In this document: positions 33,178 through 43,669 of the stretch, one piece after another
Layout of the letters: every line of letters starts with the position of its first letter
Numbering within the stretch: the first letter of the stretch is position 1
Assembly: GCF_024346585.1 (NCBI RefSeq)
Contig: NZ_AP024523.1
Span: 753,001-817,000, forward strand
Direction: 5' to 3'
Source: Streptococcus toyakuensis
GTDB lineage: Bacteria; Bacillota; Bacilli; Lactobacillales; Streptococcaceae
Length of the DNA stretch: 64,000 bases
Position numbers and translations under genes: made by a program
The notes under the pieces: model-generated
What the model saw: only the letters and a program-made list of their open reading frames with translations
Databases searched by the model: none
What the model was told of the DNA's origin: nothing

Positions 33178-33797
33178 CAATTGACCTTTTGAACGTTTCA
33201 AAAAGTTTCGGCTCAAAAAAGATCTTTACAGACTTAAATTTAAAATTTGAATCTGGAAAAAGTTATGCATTGATTGGAGGTTCTGGCTCTGGTAAAAGTA
33301 CCCTTCTTAATATTATAGGAAGATTAGAAAAAATTGACAGTGGGAATGTTTTAGTTGATAAACAAGATATTTGGAAGATAAAAGAAAGAACTTTTTTTAA
33401 AAATACTGTTGGATATGTATTTCAGAATTATTCTTTAATAGATAACAAAACAGTATATGATAATTTGAAACTTATCACTAAAGACAAAAAAACAATAACT
33501 GATGTACTTGAAAAAGTAGGACTGTCAAGTGACTATTTACATCAAAAAATATATGAATTGTCTGGAGGGCAGGCTCAACGTGTAGCTATTGCCAGAATGT
33601 TAATGAAACCACGTAAAATTATCTTAGCAGATGAGCCTACAGGAGCTTTAGATGGTGAGATTGGAAAAGAAATTATTCGTTTATTATTGAATGAAAGAGA
33701 TGAAGATAAATATGTCATTATAGCGACGCATGATCCAGCTGTCTATAACGAAGTTGATGTGATCATTGATATGAAAGATATAGGGGATAATGTATGA
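33174..33797 (+). CDS. Lactococcin 972-group ABC transporter ATPase
   Basis: 207 aa: Walker A GGSGSGKST, Q-loop YVFQNYSLID, signature LSGGQ, Walker B IILADEPTGALD, and H-loop ATHDP, as in the MacB/LolD subfamily. It overlaps the membrane protein gene (ATGA) and the next gene (ATGA at 33794), so the four genes are one translationally coupled unit. Probable partner of the 7TM protein. Confidence 0.93.
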   Translation: MTIDLLNVSKSFGSKKIFTDLNLKFESGKSYALIGGSGSGKSTLLNIIGRLEKIDSGNVLVDKQDIWKIKERTFFKNTVGYVFQNYSLIDNKTVYDNLKLITKDKKTITDVLEKVGLSSDYLHQKIYELSGGQAQRVAIARMLMKPRKIILADEPTGALDGEIGKEIIRLLLNERDEDKYVIIATHDPAVYNEVDVIIDMKDIGDNV

Positions 33798-34294
33798 AAA
33801 AGATAATTTATATTGCTTTGATCTTTGTAGCTGGAATGCTTGCCATTTTCTTCTTTGGAAAACAAATGATTACAAAAGAAAATACCAATAAACCAACACT
33901 GGAGTTAATAGTCTATACGCTTTCTTCTAGTGATACAGAAAAATGGAATAAAGTGAGACAAGTAGAAACGGAAGAAGCTATATACTTCATAACTGTGAAA
34001 GAATTAGCATCTTCAGAAGAAGTATTTTCAAACATCATTGCAAATGGAGCTGCTGCGGGGGTCGGAGTTCGTGAAGAAGAAGTGAAGAAATTCAATAATG
34101 GTTTAGGAGACACTATAGAGGACTCTAAGCATAATAAACTCATTGGAATAGAATTTTTTACTTTTTCTAATGCTGACGAGGGATTTGTAGTAGCAAATTT
34201 TGACTACGGTAACGAAGAGTTGAATTCTAAGAAAAAAGAGATAAAAGACTTATATAAAAAAATATATGAATCTTTTAAAGAAAAGAATAAGTGA
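33794..34294 (+). CDS. Membrane-anchored protein of the bacteriocin cluster
   Basis: 166 aa with one N-terminal membrane helix (IIYIALIFVAGMLAIFFFG) and an extracytoplasmic domain (LELIVYTLSSSDTEKWNKVR ... IEFFTFSNADEGFVVANFDY). There is no lipobox Cys. It overlaps the ATPase gene start-to-stop and is the last gene before the terminator at 34385. I do not recognise a family; placement suggests an immunity or accessory factor. Confidence 0.75.
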   Translation: MKKIIYIALIFVAGMLAIFFFGKQMITKENTNKPTLELIVYTLSSSDTEKWNKVRQVETEEAIYFITVKELASSEEVFSNIIANGAAAGVGVREEEVKKFNNGLGDTIEDSKHNKLIGIEFFTFSNADEGFVVANFDYGNEELNSKKKEIKDLYKKIYESFKEKNK

Positions 34295-34384
34295 TTGTAT
34301 TATAATCCTTGTATTTTGCTATGGTTTGTTAATTGATTTTTGCATATCTTATTTCAACATACTATAAAATAAAACATAAGAAAA

Positions 34385-34418
34385 CGAGTATCTCCAACTA
34401 CGGCAATACTCGCTTTTT
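34385..34418 (+). terminator. Bacteriocin cluster terminator
   Basis: CGAGTAT (34385-34391) / ATACTCG (34406-34412) and T run; sits between the convergent cluster and gor. Confidence 0.8.
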
Positions 34419-34459
34419 GATATTTAGAAGTGTTTTTTGCTCTGCTTCTTTTGTTTTGA

Positions 34460-35806
34460 TTAACGCATGGTTACAAATTCTTCAGATGCAGTTGGGTGAA
34501 TTGCCACAGTTGCATCAAAGTCTGCCTTGGTTGCTCCCATTTTGATAGCAACGGCAAATCCTTGAATCATTTCATCAACGCCGTAACCAATTCCATGAAG
34601 TCCGACAACTTTTTCTTCTGAACCAGCTGTGATCAATTTGAAACGTGTTTCTTGACGGTTGCAAGTGCAAGCAGAGTACATAGACGTAAAGCTTGATTTA
34701 TAAACCTTGATTTGGTCTTGGCCGTATTCTTTAATAGCTTGCTCTTCTGTCAGCCCAACAGTTCCGATAGCAGGGTGTGAAAAGACAACAGTTGGAATAG
34801 TTGAGTAGTCCATTTTTGCAGTAGTTTTTTCGTTAAAGAGGCGTTCAGATAGGGTACGTCCTGCCTTGATAGCAACTGGAGTTAGTTCTTTTTCACCTGT
34901 TACATCACCTAGAGCATAGATTCCCTCAACAACCGTATTTTGGTATTCATCTACTTGGATAAAGCCACGTTCGTTCAGAGTAACACCAGCTTTTTCAAGT
35001 TGCAAGCCCTTAACGTTTGGACGGCGACCTGTAGCCCAGATAACTTGGCTAGCTGTGTGACTAGTACCATCTTCGAAATGAATGGTAATGCCTTCAGCAG
35101 TTTTTTCTAACTTGGCAGGAACTTTGTGAGTATGAAGCGGCAAGTTTGTTCTTTCCATTTCCTTGACTAAACCTTCAACGATGTAAGAATCAAAACCACG
35201 TAAAGGACGATCGCGACGAACAAAGAGGTCTGTCTTGACACCAAAAGTGTGGAGTACTCCAGCCAATTCAACGGCAATATAACCAGCACCTAGAATGGCA
35301 ACTGACTCTGGCAATTCTTCCCAAGCAAATACATCATCAGAAGAGCCACCTAGTTCTGCACCAGGAATATTAGGAATACTTGGATGGGCACCAGTAGCAA
35401 TCACGATATGTTTAGCACGAATGAGTTCACCATTTACGCTGACAGTATGAGAATCTACAAATTCAGCATGTCCTTCAATCAAGTCTACACCGTTGCGTTT
35501 AAAACTGCCATCATAAGAAGAACGAGCGCGATCAATGTAAGCTTCACGATTGCGACGTAGGGTTGCAAAGTCAAAGTTAAGATCAGTAGTTTTAAAACCG
35601 TAGTCTTCTCCAAATTGATGGAAAGTCTCAGCAATTTGTGCTCCGTACCACATGATTTTCTTAGGAACACAACCGACGTTGACACAGGTTCCACCTAATT
35701 TCTTTTCCTCAATAACGGCAGCTTTGGCTCCATGTTCACCAGCACGATTCATGGTAGCAATTCCTCCGCTACCTCCACCGATAGCAATGATATCATATTC
35801 TCTCAT
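34460..35806 (-). CDS. gor: Glutathione-disulfide reductase
   Basis: 448 aa FAD/NADPH flavoenzyme. The FAD-binding GGGSGG is at the N-terminus, the redox pair is in [13 protein letters not shown], the NADPH domain has [11 protein letters not shown], and the C-terminal HPTASEE carries the catalytic His. The second FAD block is YALGDVTG. Keeps imported glutathione reduced, which in pneumococci supports oxidative and metal stress resistance. Ribosome site AAAGGAG. Monocistronic here. Confidence 0.95.
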   Translation of the reverse strand: MREYDIIAIGGGSGGIATMNRAGEHGAKAAVIEEKKLGGTCVNVGCVPKKIMWYGAQIAETFHQFGEDYGFKTTDLNFDFATLRRNREAYIDRARSSYDGSFKRNGVDLIEGHAEFVDSHTVSVNGELIRAKHIVIATGAHPSIPNIPGAELGGSSDDVFAWEELPESVAILGAGYIAVELAGVLHTFGVKTDLFVRRDRPLRGFDSYIVEGLVKEMERTNLPLHTHKVPAKLEKTAEGITIHFEDGTSHTASQVIWATGRRPNVKGLQLEKAGVTLNERGFIQVDEYQNTVVEGIYALGDVTGEKELTPVAIKAGRTLSERLFNEKTTAKMDYSTIPTVVFSHPAIGTVGLTEEQAIKEYGQDQIKVYKSSFTSMYSACTCNRQETRFKLITAGSEEKVVGLHGIGYGVDEMIQGFAVAIKMGATKADFDATVAIHPTASEEFVTMR

Positions 35807-36033
35807 TGAAAACTCCTTTGTACTCTTTTAAATAGTAGAGTGTCATTTTTTGATAGTCATATTCTATCTTTTTTTTGATGTGATTGCAAAAATCTGCTAC
35901 GTTCAAAAAAATTTAAAGAAAAGGCTTGCAAAAAGGAAAAATAAAGTGTATTATATAACTAGTACAATGACAAAAAATAAAATCCGAACAATAATTAAAT
36001 CCTGAAATGTCATTATTTCGTTCTGAACTGTTA

Positions 36034-36062
36034 TTGTTTTAAATTGATAATTTTTGTATAAT
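36034..36062 (+). promoter_or_regulatory. Promoter of the MacAB-like exporter operon
   Basis: TTGTTT (36034-36039), 17-bp spacer, TATAAT (36057-36062), about 30 nt before the AAGGAG site at ATG 36099. Confidence 0.6.
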
Positions 36063-36098
36063 ATTGTTAAGAACTTTAAATCAAAAAGGAGTTTCATT

Positions 36099-37304
36099 AT
36101 GAAGAAGAATGGTAAAGCTAAAAAGTGGCAATTGTATGCAGCAATCGGTGCTGCCAGTGTAGTTGTATTAGGTGCTGGGGGGATTTTGCTCTTTAGACAA
36201 CCATCTCAGACCGCGGTAAAAGATGAGCCTACTCATCTTGTTGTTGCCAAGGAAGGAAGCGTGGCGTCCTCTGTTTTATTATCAGGGACAGTAACAGCAA
36301 AAAATGAACAATATGTTTATTTTGATGCTAGTAAGGGAGATTTAGATGAAATCCTTGTTTCTGTGGGTGATAAGGTTAGTGAAGGACAGGCTTTAGTCAA
36401 GTACAGTAGTTCAGAAGCCCAGGCGGCCTATGATTCAGCTAGCCGAGCAGTAGCTAAGGCAGATCGTCATATCAATGAACTCAATCAAGCACGAAATGAA
36501 GCCGCTTCAGCTCCGGCTCCACAGTTACCAGCACCAGCAGGAGGCGAAGGAGCTGCAGGGCAAACTCCAGCTCCAGTCTCAGGAAATGCAGTTTCCTCTA
36601 TTGATGCTCAATTGGGTGATGCCCGTGATGCTCGTGCAGATGCAGAAGCGCAATTAAGTAAGGCTCAAAGTCAGTTGGATGCCACGACGGTTCTCAGTAC
36701 CCTGGAGGGAACTGTGGTTGAAGTCAACCACAATGTTTCTAAATCTCCAACAGGAGCTAGTCAAGTAGTCGTTCATGTCGTAAGTAATGAAAACTTGCAA
36801 GTTAAGGGTGAACTATCTGAATATAACCTTGCCAACCTCTCTGTAGGACAAGAAGTAACCTTTACTTCTAAAGTTTACCAAGATAAGAGCTGGACAGGTA
36901 AGATTAGCTATATCTCTGACTATCCTAAAACTAGTGGTGAAGCGGCAAGTGCAGCTACTGCCGCAACAGGTGGTAATTCTGGTTCTAAATATCCATATAC
37001 CATCGATGTTACAAGTGAAATCGGTGATTTGAAACAAGGATTCTCAGTAAGTGTTGAGGTTAAGAATAAGAGTAAAGCCATTTTGGTTCCTCTAACAAGT
37101 GTTGTGACTGAAAATGATAAGAACTATGTCTGGGTGCTTGACGAGCAGAAAAAGGCCAAGAAAGTGGAAGTTGGTTTGGGCAATGCTGATGCAGACAACC
37201 AAGAAATCACTTCAGGTCTGACAAATGGAGTCAAGGTCATCAGTAATCCAACGTCTTCTCTAGAGGAAGGAAAAGAGGTGAAGGCTGATGAAGCAACTAA
37301 TTAG
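36099..37304 (+). CDS. Membrane fusion protein of a MacA-like efflux pump
   Basis: 401 aa from ATG 36099 (AAAGGAG; an ATG 15 codons upstream lies at the -10 box). One N-terminal helix (LYAAIGAASVVVLGAGGILLF), a lipoyl-like half-motif (VSVGDKVSEGQALVKYSS), a coiled coil interrupted by an Ala/Pro-rich insert (APAPQLPAPAGGEGAAGQTP), and beta-barrel domains. With the two following genes it matches the structurally studied pneumococcal MacAB-like pump (Spr0693-0695), linked to antimicrobial peptide and antibiotic efflux. The stop overlaps the ATPase start by 17 bp. Confidence 0.92.
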   Translation: MKKNGKAKKWQLYAAIGAASVVVLGAGGILLFRQPSQTAVKDEPTHLVVAKEGSVASSVLLSGTVTAKNEQYVYFDASKGDLDEILVSVGDKVSEGQALVKYSSSEAQAAYDSASRAVAKADRHINELNQARNEAASAPAPQLPAPAGGEGAAGQTPAPVSGNAVSSIDAQLGDARDARADAEAQLSKAQSQLDATTVLSTLEGTVVEVNHNVSKSPTGASQVVVHVVSNENLQVKGELSEYNLANLSVGQEVTFTSKVYQDKSWTGKISYISDYPKTSGEAASAATAATGGNSGSKYPYTIDVTSEIGDLKQGFSVSVEVKNKSKAILVPLTSVVTENDKNYVWVLDEQKKAKKVEVGLGNADADNQEITSGLTNGVKVISNPTSSLEEGKEVKADEATN

Positions 37305-37989
37305 TCTAAAAAATATCTGCAGAAGTTACCGTAACGGTGACCAAGAACTGCAGGTTCTCAAAAATATCAACCTAGAAGTGAATGAGGGTGAGTTTGTTGC
37401 CATTATGGGACCATCCGGTTCTGGTAAGTCTACTCTCATGAATACGATTGGGATGTTGGATACACCAAGTAGTGGAGAGTATTATCTTGAAGGTCAAGAA
37501 GTGGCTGGATTGGGTGAAAAACAACTAGCTAAGGTTCGCAACCAACAAATCGGTTTTGTCTTTCAGCAGTTCTTTCTTCTATCCAAACTCAATGCTCTGC
37601 AAAATGTAGAATTGCCCTTGATTTACGCAGGAGTTTCGGCTTCAAAACGTCGCAAGTTGGCTGAGGAGTATTTAGACAAGGTTGAATTGACTGAGCGTAG
37701 TCACCATTTGCCTTCGGAATTATCTGGTGGTCAAAAACAACGTGTGGCTATTGCGCGTGCCTTGGTAAACAATCCTTCTATTATCCTAGCAGACGAACCG
37801 ACAGGAGCCTTGGATACCAAAACAGGGAATCAAATTATGCAACTATTGGTTGACTTGAACAAAGAAGGAAAAACCATTATCATGGTAACGCATGAGCCTG
37901 AAATAGCTGCTTATGCCAAACGCCAGATTGTCATTCGAGATGGAGTTATTTCATCTGATAGTGCGCAGTTAGAAAAGGAGGAAAACTAA
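37288..37989 (+). CDS. MacB-like ABC transporter ATPase
   Basis: 233 aa with Walker A GPSGSGKST, Q-loop FVFQQFFLL, signature LSGGQ, Walker B ILADEPTGALD and H-loop TH. It belongs to the MacB/LolD group that couples to FtsX-like permeases by a long-range mechanotransmission. In Gram-negatives ATPase and permease are fused; here they are separate genes, spaced one base apart. Confidence 0.95.
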   Translation: MKQLISLKNICRSYRNGDQELQVLKNINLEVNEGEFVAIMGPSGSGKSTLMNTIGMLDTPSSGEYYLEGQEVAGLGEKQLAKVRNQQIGFVFQQFFLLSKLNALQNVELPLIYAGVSASKRRKLAEEYLDKVELTERSHHLPSELSGGQKQRVAIARALVNNPSIILADEPTGALDTKTGNQIMQLLVDLNKEGKTIIMVTHEPEIAAYAKRQIVIRDGVISSDSAQLEKEEN

Positions 37990-37990
37990 G

Positions 37991-39250
37991 ATGCAGAATC
38001 TGAAATTTGCCTTTTCATCTATCATGGCACATAAGATGCGCTCTTTTCTTACTATGATTGGGATTATCATTGGTGTTTCATCAGTTGTTGTGATTATGGC
38101 TCTGGGGGATTCCATGTCTCGTCAGGTCAATAAAAACATGACCAAGTCACAGAAGAATATTCATGTCTTTTTCTCGCCTATTAAAAGTAAAGACGGTTCT
38201 TTTACCCAAAAACAATCGGCTTTGACAGTTTCTGGGAAAGAAGAGGAAGTTCCTGTTGAACCACCAAAACCACAAGAGTCTTGGGTCAGGGAGGCGGCTA
38301 AACTGAAGGGGGTAGATAGTTACTATGTAACCAACTCAACGAATACCACCTTATCTTATAAAGATAAAAAAGTGGAGCGCGCTAGCTTGACGGGTGGGAA
38401 TATTACCTATATGAAGGCGGTTGAAAATGAAATTGTTGCAGGCCGAAGTCTTATAGCTCAGGATTATAAAGATGTGGCCAGTGTCATTTTACTAGACCAA
38501 GAACTTGCTAATAGTCTGTTTGGATCTGCTCAAGAAGCTGTTAACCAGGTTATAGATGTTGGTGGCTTTAGCTATCGTGTCATTGGTGTCTATACCAGCG
38601 ATGAGGCCAAGACTGCCAAGACTTTTGGTATTGGTGGACTTCCGATTACGACTAATATTTCTCTTGCCAACAACTTCAATATGGATGAGATTTCTGATAT
38701 TGTCTTCCGGGTTAATGATACCAGTTTGACACCAACTGTGGGACCAGAATTAGCTAGAAAATTGACCGAAATTGCTGGTCTTCAGCAAGGGGAGTATCAG
38801 GTGGCAGATGCGACTGCAGCCTTCCAAGAAGTACAACAATTGTTCGGCTTTATAACTACGATTATTAGTGCCATTGCAGGTATTTCCCTCTTTGTTGGAG
38901 GGACTGGTGTTATGAATATCATGCTGGTTTCGGTGACAGAGCGTACCCGTGAGATTGGTCTCCGTAAGGCTTTGGGTGCAACTCGTGCCAATATTTTAAT
39001 CCAGTTTTTGATTGAATCCATGATTTTGACCTTGCTTGGTGGAGTTATTGGTCTAACCATTGCGACAGGCTTAACCGCTATAGCTGGTCTACTTTTACAA
39101 GGTTTGATTGCGGGTATAGAAGTTGGAGTATCAATCCCAGTTGCCCTATTTAGTCTTGCAGTTTCGGCTAGTGTGGGTATGATTTTTGGAGTCTTGCCAG
39201 CCAACAAGGCATCGAAACTTGATCCAATTGAAGCCCTTCGTTATGAATAA
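37991..39250 (+). CDS. MacB-like ABC transporter permease
   Basis: 419 aa with four membrane helices: one at the N-terminus (FLTMIGIIIGVSSVVVIMAL) and three at the C-terminus, around a large extracytoplasmic MacB_PCD domain (about 50-270). The FtsX core has GGTGVMNIMLVSVTERTREIG and GLRKALGATRANIL. Acts with the membrane fusion protein and ATPase upstream. No outer-membrane channel is needed in a monoderm, so the MFP may guide substrate through the wall (inference). Confidence 0.95.
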   Translation: MQNLKFAFSSIMAHKMRSFLTMIGIIIGVSSVVVIMALGDSMSRQVNKNMTKSQKNIHVFFSPIKSKDGSFTQKQSALTVSGKEEEVPVEPPKPQESWVREAAKLKGVDSYYVTNSTNTTLSYKDKKVERASLTGGNITYMKAVENEIVAGRSLIAQDYKDVASVILLDQELANSLFGSAQEAVNQVIDVGGFSYRVIGVYTSDEAKTAKTFGIGGLPITTNISLANNFNMDEISDIVFRVNDTSLTPTVGPELARKLTEIAGLQQGEYQVADATAAFQEVQQLFGFITTIISAIAGISLFVGGTGVMNIMLVSVTERTREIGLRKALGATRANILIQFLIESMILTLLGGVIGLTIATGLTAIAGLLLQGLIAGIEVGVSIPVALFSLAVSASVGMIFGVLPANKASKLDPIEALRYE

Positions 39251-39373
39251 GATTAACAAGATGGACGCTTGTCTATCTTGTTTTTGTATGGATTTCCCTA
39301 TCGAAAATCCTTAAAAATGTGATATAATGAAGTGTTAGAAAAACAGGTTTCATTTGCCTGGAAAGGAAAAATT

Positions 39374-41371
39374 ATGTCTGAAAAGAATTTTTATATTACA
39401 ACGCCGATTTACTATCCATCTGGGAAACTTCATATCGGATCTGCCTACACAACCATTGCTTGTGATGTCCTAGCACGTTACAAACGCCTGATGGGCTACG
39501 ATGTCTTTTATTTGACAGGTCTTGATGAGCATGGTCAAAAGATTCAACAAAAAGCAGAAGAAGCTGGAATCACCCCTCAAGCCTATGTTGATGGGATGGC
39601 AGTTGGAGTCAAAGAACTCTGGCAATTACTAGATATCTCATACGATAAATTTATCCGTACAACGGATAACTACCATGAAAAAGTAGTGGCTCAAGTCTTT
39701 GAGCGCTTGCTTGCTCAAGATGATATTTACTTGGGTGAATACTCTGGTTGGTATTCAGTTTCAGATGAGGAATTCTTTACAGAAAGCCAGCTTGCGGAAG
39801 TGTTCCGTGATGAAGCTGGAAATGTGACTGGCGGTATTGCTCCATCAGGTCACGAGGTTGAATGGGTATCTGAAGAATCATATTTCCTTCGCCTTAGCAA
39901 ATACCAAGATCGTTTGGTCGAATTTTTCAAGTCCCATCCTGAATTTATCACTCCAGATGGTCGTCTGAATGAAATGCTTCGCAACTTCATCGAGCCAGGT
40001 TTGGAAGATTTGGCTGTTTCTCGTACAACCTTTACATGGGGTGTGCCAGTGCCATCTAATCCAAAACACGTTGTCTATGTTTGGATTGATGCCCTTCTTA
40101 ACTATGCGACAGCTCTTGGCTACGGTCAAGATGAACATGGTAACTTTGACAAATTCTGGAATGGAACAGTCTTCCACATGGTAGGAAAAGACATCCTTCG
40201 TTTCCACTCAATCTACTGGCCAATCCTTCTTATGATGTTGGATATCAAATTGCCAGATCGTTTGATTGCTCACGGTTGGTTCGTCATGAAAGACGGCAAA
40301 ATGTCTAAATCTAAAGGGAATGTCGTTTACCCTGAAATGTTGGTAGAACGTTATGGTCTAGATCCACTTCGTTACTACCTCATGCGTAGCCTTCCAGTTG
40401 GTTCAGACGGAACCTTCACTCCTGAAGACTATGTAGGCCGTATCAACTACGAATTGGCCAATGACCTTGGAAACCTCCTCAACCGTACGGTTTCTATGAT
40501 TAATAAGTACTTTGACGGGCAAGTCCCTGCCTATGTAGAAGGTGTAACAGAGTTTGACCATGCTCTTGCTGACGTTGCAGAACAATCAATCGCTGACTAC
40601 CACACCTACATGGAAGCAGTTGACTACCCACGTGCACTTGAAGCAGTCTGGACCCTTATCTCTCGTACTAACAAATACATAGACGAGACAGCTCCATGGG
40701 TATTGGCAAAGGATGAAGCACTACGCGATCAATTGGCAAGTGTTATGAGTCACTTGGCAGCTAGCCTTCGTGTCGTAGCTCACTTGATTGAACCATTTAT
40801 GATGGAAACCAGTCGTGCAGTTTTGACTCAACTTGGTTTAGCAGAAGTTGCTAGCCTTGAGAACTTGAACTTGGCTGACTTCCCAGCAGATGTGACTGTA
40901 GTTGCCAAAGGAACACCAATCTTCCCACGTCTGGATATGGAAGAAGAAATCGCCTATATCAAGGAACAAATGGAAGGCAATAAACCAGCAGTCGAAAAAG
41001 AGTGGAATCCAGACGAAGTTGAACTCAAACTAAACAAGGAAGAAATCAAGTTTGAAGACTTTGACAAGGTCGAAATCCGTGTCGCAGAAGTCAAAGAAGT
41101 GTCTAAAGTAGAAGGTTCAGATAAGTTGCTTCAATTCCGCTTGGATGCTGGTGATGGTGAAGATCGTCAAATCCTCTCAGGAATTGCAAAATACTATCCA
41201 AACGAACAAGAATTGGTCGGCAAGAAAGTTCAAATCGTTGCCAACCTCAAACCACGCAAGATGATGAAGAAATATGTCAGCCAAGGGATGATTCTCTCAG
41301 CTGAACATGATGGACAATTAACCCTTCTTACAGTTGATCCAGCTGTACCAAACGGTAGTGTGATTGGATAA
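39374..41371 (+). CDS. metG: Methionyl-tRNA synthetase
   Basis: 665 aa from ATG 39374 (GGAAAGG upstream; the longer frame starts before the promoter-proximal TATAAT at 39323). Class I signatures: KLHIGSAYT (HIGH box) and [10 protein letters not shown] (KMSKS). The C-terminal about 105 residues ([20 protein letters not shown] onward) are a Trbp111/EMAP-like tRNA-binding domain used for dimerisation. The metal-binding Cys knot is reduced, as in other streptococcal MetG. No T-box leader is seen. Confidence 0.97.
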   Translation: MSEKNFYITTPIYYPSGKLHIGSAYTTIACDVLARYKRLMGYDVFYLTGLDEHGQKIQQKAEEAGITPQAYVDGMAVGVKELWQLLDISYDKFIRTTDNYHEKVVAQVFERLLAQDDIYLGEYSGWYSVSDEEFFTESQLAEVFRDEAGNVTGGIAPSGHEVEWVSEESYFLRLSKYQDRLVEFFKSHPEFITPDGRLNEMLRNFIEPGLEDLAVSRTTFTWGVPVPSNPKHVVYVWIDALLNYATALGYGQDEHGNFDKFWNGTVFHMVGKDILRFHSIYWPILLMMLDIKLPDRLIAHGWFVMKDGKMSKSKGNVVYPEMLVERYGLDPLRYYLMRSLPVGSDGTFTPEDYVGRINYELANDLGNLLNRTVSMINKYFDGQVPAYVEGVTEFDHALADVAEQSIADYHTYMEAVDYPRALEAVWTLISRTNKYIDETAPWVLAKDEALRDQLASVMSHLAASLRVVAHLIEPFMMETSRAVLTQLGLAEVASLENLNLADFPADVTVVAKGTPIFPRLDMEEEIAYIKEQMEGNKPAVEKEWNPDEVELKLNKEEIKFEDFDKVEIRVAEVKEVSKVEGSDKLLQFRLDAGDGEDRQILSGIAKYYPNEQELVGKKVQIVANLKPRKMMKKYVSQGMILSAEHDGQLTLLTVDPAVPNGSVIG

Positions 41372-41377
41372 AAAGAG

Positions 41378-41410
41378 ACAGAACTAGTTCAGGCTAGTTC
41401 TGTTTTTTTA
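41378..41410 (+). terminator. metG terminator
   Basis: Perfect stem ACAGAACTAG / CTAGTTCTGT with seven T. Confidence 0.9.
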
Positions 41411-41503
41411 TTTAACTATTATGCTTTACAAACTAGTGTGGAAGTGGTATATTATAGATGAAGCTACTAGTAGGTATTACAAAATAGATAGAAGGGGGAA
41501 AGG

Positions 41504-41824
41504 ATGAAGGAAACTCAACTATTAAAAGGTGTTCTTGAAGGTTGTGTCTTGGATATGATTGGTCAAAAAGAGCGATATGGTTATGAGTTGGTTCAGACTT
41601 TACGAGAGGCTGGATTTGACACTATCGTTCCAGGAACTATTTATCCTTTGTTGCAAAAGTTAGAAAAAAATCAATGGATTAGAGGCGACATGCGTCCGTC
41701 GCCAGATGGTCCAGATCGGAAGTATTTTTCGTTAACCAAAGAAGGAGAAGAGCGTGTCTCGGTCTTTTGGCAACAATGGGACGATTTGAGTCAAAAAGTA
41801 GAAGGGATTAAGAATGGGGGTTAA
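41504..41824 (+). CDS. PadR-family transcriptional regulator
   Basis: 106 aa winged-helix protein: LLKGVLEGCVLDMIGQKERYGYELVQTLREAGF and GTIYPLLQKLEKNQWIRG are the classic PadR N-terminal motifs. PadR proteins often repress a nearby membrane-protein gene when no ligand is bound; the next gene (3 bp away) is such a gene. Ribosome site GAAGGGGGAAAGG. Ligand unknown. Confidence 0.93.
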   Translation: MKETQLLKGVLEGCVLDMIGQKERYGYELVQTLREAGFDTIVPGTIYPLLQKLEKNQWIRGDMRPSPDGPDRKYFSLTKEGEERVSVFWQQWDDLSQKVEGIKNGG

Positions 41825-41827
41825 ACC

Positions 41828-42643
41828 ATGAAGAAAATGAAGTATTATGAAGAAACAAGCGCTTTGCTACATGAGTTTTCTGAGGAGAATCAGCAGTATT
41901 TTGAGGAACTGTGGGATAGTTTTAATCTTGCTGGATTTCTCTATGATGAGGACTATCTCAGAGAGCAGATTTATTTGATGATGTTAGATTTCTCAGAAGC
42001 AGAACGAGATGGCATGAGTGCAGAAGATTATCTAGGTAAGAATCCTAAAAAAATAATGAAAGAGATGCTTAAGGAAGCACCACACAGTTCTATCAAGGAG
42101 TCCCTTTTGACGCCAATTCTTGTCCTAGCGGTATTACGTTATTATCAACTACTAAGTGATTTTTCTAAAGGTCCTCTCTTAACAGTCAATTTGCTTACTT
42201 TTTTAGGGCAACTTCTTCTTTTTCTGATTGGATTTGTTCTTGTGGCCACAATCTTACGTTGGGACTTAGTCCAAGATTCTCCTAAAATGAAAATTGGCAC
42301 CTATATTGTTGTTGGGATTCTTGTTCTGCTAGTTGTTCTGGGATATGTAGGAATAGGAAGTTTTGTACAAGAAGGAGCATTTTATCTTCCTGCTCCCTGG
42401 GATAGTTTGTCTGTCTTTACGATTTCCCTGATCATCAGTATTTGGAATTGGAAAGAACCGATTTTTCGTCCCTTTAACAGTATGATTATTGCCCATTTTA
42501 TTGTAGGTTCTCTGCTCCGTTACTATGAGTGGATGGGCATTTCAAATGTTTTTCTTACAAAAGCTATTCCTTTAGCTGTCCTCTTTATTGGAATCTTTGT
42601 CTTGTTCCGTGGGTTTAAGAAGATAAAATGGAATGAAATATAG
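41828..42643 (+). CDS. Membrane protein paired with PadR regulator (DUF1129-like)
   Basis: 271 aa. A soluble helical N-terminus (about 1-90; EENQQYFEELWDSFNLAGFLYDEDYLREQIY ... AEDYLGKNPKKIMKEML) precedes six membrane segments. The layout of a helical cytosolic module plus membrane bundle next to PadR matches DUF1048/DUF1129/DUF1700-type proteins; I cannot decide which. Function is unknown; envelope stress or drug sensing is a common guess for such pairs. Confidence 0.75.
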   Translation: MKKMKYYEETSALLHEFSEENQQYFEELWDSFNLAGFLYDEDYLREQIYLMMLDFSEAERDGMSAEDYLGKNPKKIMKEMLKEAPHSSIKESLLTPILVLAVLRYYQLLSDFSKGPLLTVNLLTFLGQLLLFLIGFVLVATILRWDLVQDSPKMKIGTYIVVGILVLLVVLGYVGIGSFVQEGAFYLPAPWDSLSVFTISLIISIWNWKEPIFRPFNSMIIAHFIVGSLLRYYEWMGISNVFLTKAIPLAVLFIGIFVLFRGFKKIKWNEI

Positions 42644-42644
42644 T

Positions 42645-42679
42645 CAAAAAGCCGTTGAAAAGCGGTTTTTTGTTATAAT
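42645..42679 (+). terminator. Terminator fused to an extended -10 promoter
   Basis: AAAAGCCG / CGGTTTTTT hairpin followed within a few bases by TGT-TATAAT (42671-42679) for the aldo/keto reductase gene. The same composite occurs at 43670-43707. Confidence 0.7.
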
Positions 42680-42715
42680 TAAATGAAGAATGTAGAATCA
42701 AAGGAGAAAAATTTG

Positions 42716-43642
42716 ATGAGATACATAACTCTTGGTCAAGATGACAAAGAATTATCAGAAATTGTTCTCGGAATGATGAGAATAAAAGATAAGTCTGTAA
42801 AAGAAGTTGAAGAGCTTGTAGAAACAGCACTTTCTGTTGGAATCAATGCTTTTGACTTGGCTGATATTTATGGTCGTGGTCGTTGTGAAGAACTGTTAGG
42901 TCTTATCCTAAAAAATCGTCCAGATTTAAGAGAAAAGATGTGGATTCAGTCCAAATGTGGCATTCGCATTGAAGAATTTACCTATTTTGATTTTTCTAAG
43001 GACTATATTATAAAATCAGTAGACGGAATTTTGCAAAGATTGAAGATTGATCATCTAGATAGCTTGCTTCTTCATCGACCAGATGCTTTGATGGAATCTG
43101 ACCAAGTAGCAGAAGCCTTTGATCTCCTTTATAAACAAGGTAAAGTTCGAGATTTTGGAGTTTCTAATCAAAATCCTATGATGATGGAGTTGCTTAAAAA
43201 AGATGTCAAGCAGCCGTTAGCTGTTAATCAGCTACAATTGAGTGCGGCTTTTACTCCAGGATTCGAATCAGGTTTTCATGTTAATATGGAAGATAGTCAA
43301 GCAGCTATGCGAGATGGCAGCATTTTTGAATATTGCAAATTACATGATGTGGTCATTCAAGCATGGTCTGTCTTACAATTCGGGTATTTTAAAGGGAACT
43401 TTGTTGGAAATGAGAAATTTCTAGCTTTGAACCAAGTACTTGATCGTTTAGCTTTTAAATATGGAGTAACCTCTTCAACTATTGCCATTTCTTGGGTATT
43501 GCGTTATCCAGCAAAAATGCAGGCAGTTGTAGGTACCACAAATCCTAATCACTTGAGAGAAGTTAGCCAAGCGACAAACTTTAGCTTAACAAGAAAAGAA
43601 TGGTATGAAATTTATCTTGCAGCAGGGAATAATTTACCGTAA
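42716..43642 (+). CDS. Aldo/keto reductase
   Basis: 308 aa (beta/alpha)8 oxidoreductase, YdhF-like. The catalytic tetrad is visible: Asp and Tyr in FDLADIYGRG, Lys in IQSKCGI, His in LLLHRPDAL. The NADP region is VVGTTNPNHLREV. Start 42716 has AAAGGAG; an ATG 11 codons earlier lies too close to the -10 box. Substrate unknown. Between two nearly identical terminator-promoter modules. Confidence 0.92.
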   Translation: MRYITLGQDDKELSEIVLGMMRIKDKSVKEVEELVETALSVGINAFDLADIYGRGRCEELLGLILKNRPDLREKMWIQSKCGIRIEEFTYFDFSKDYIIKSVDGILQRLKIDHLDSLLLHRPDALMESDQVAEAFDLLYKQGKVRDFGVSNQNPMMMELLKKDVKQPLAVNQLQLSAAFTPGFESGFHVNMEDSQAAMRDGSIFEYCKLHDVVIQAWSVLQFGYFKGNFVGNEKFLALNQVLDRLAFKYGVTSSTIAISWVLRYPAKMQAVVGTTNPNHLREVSQATNFSLTRKEWYEIYLAAGNNLP

Positions 43643-43669
43643 GTAGAAGCAGATGTAAATAAATCACAG

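Noticed and set aside
39251..39373. T-box riboswitch upstream of metG.
   Set aside because: The interval is about 120 bp with no specifier-stem or TGGNACC-like sequence.
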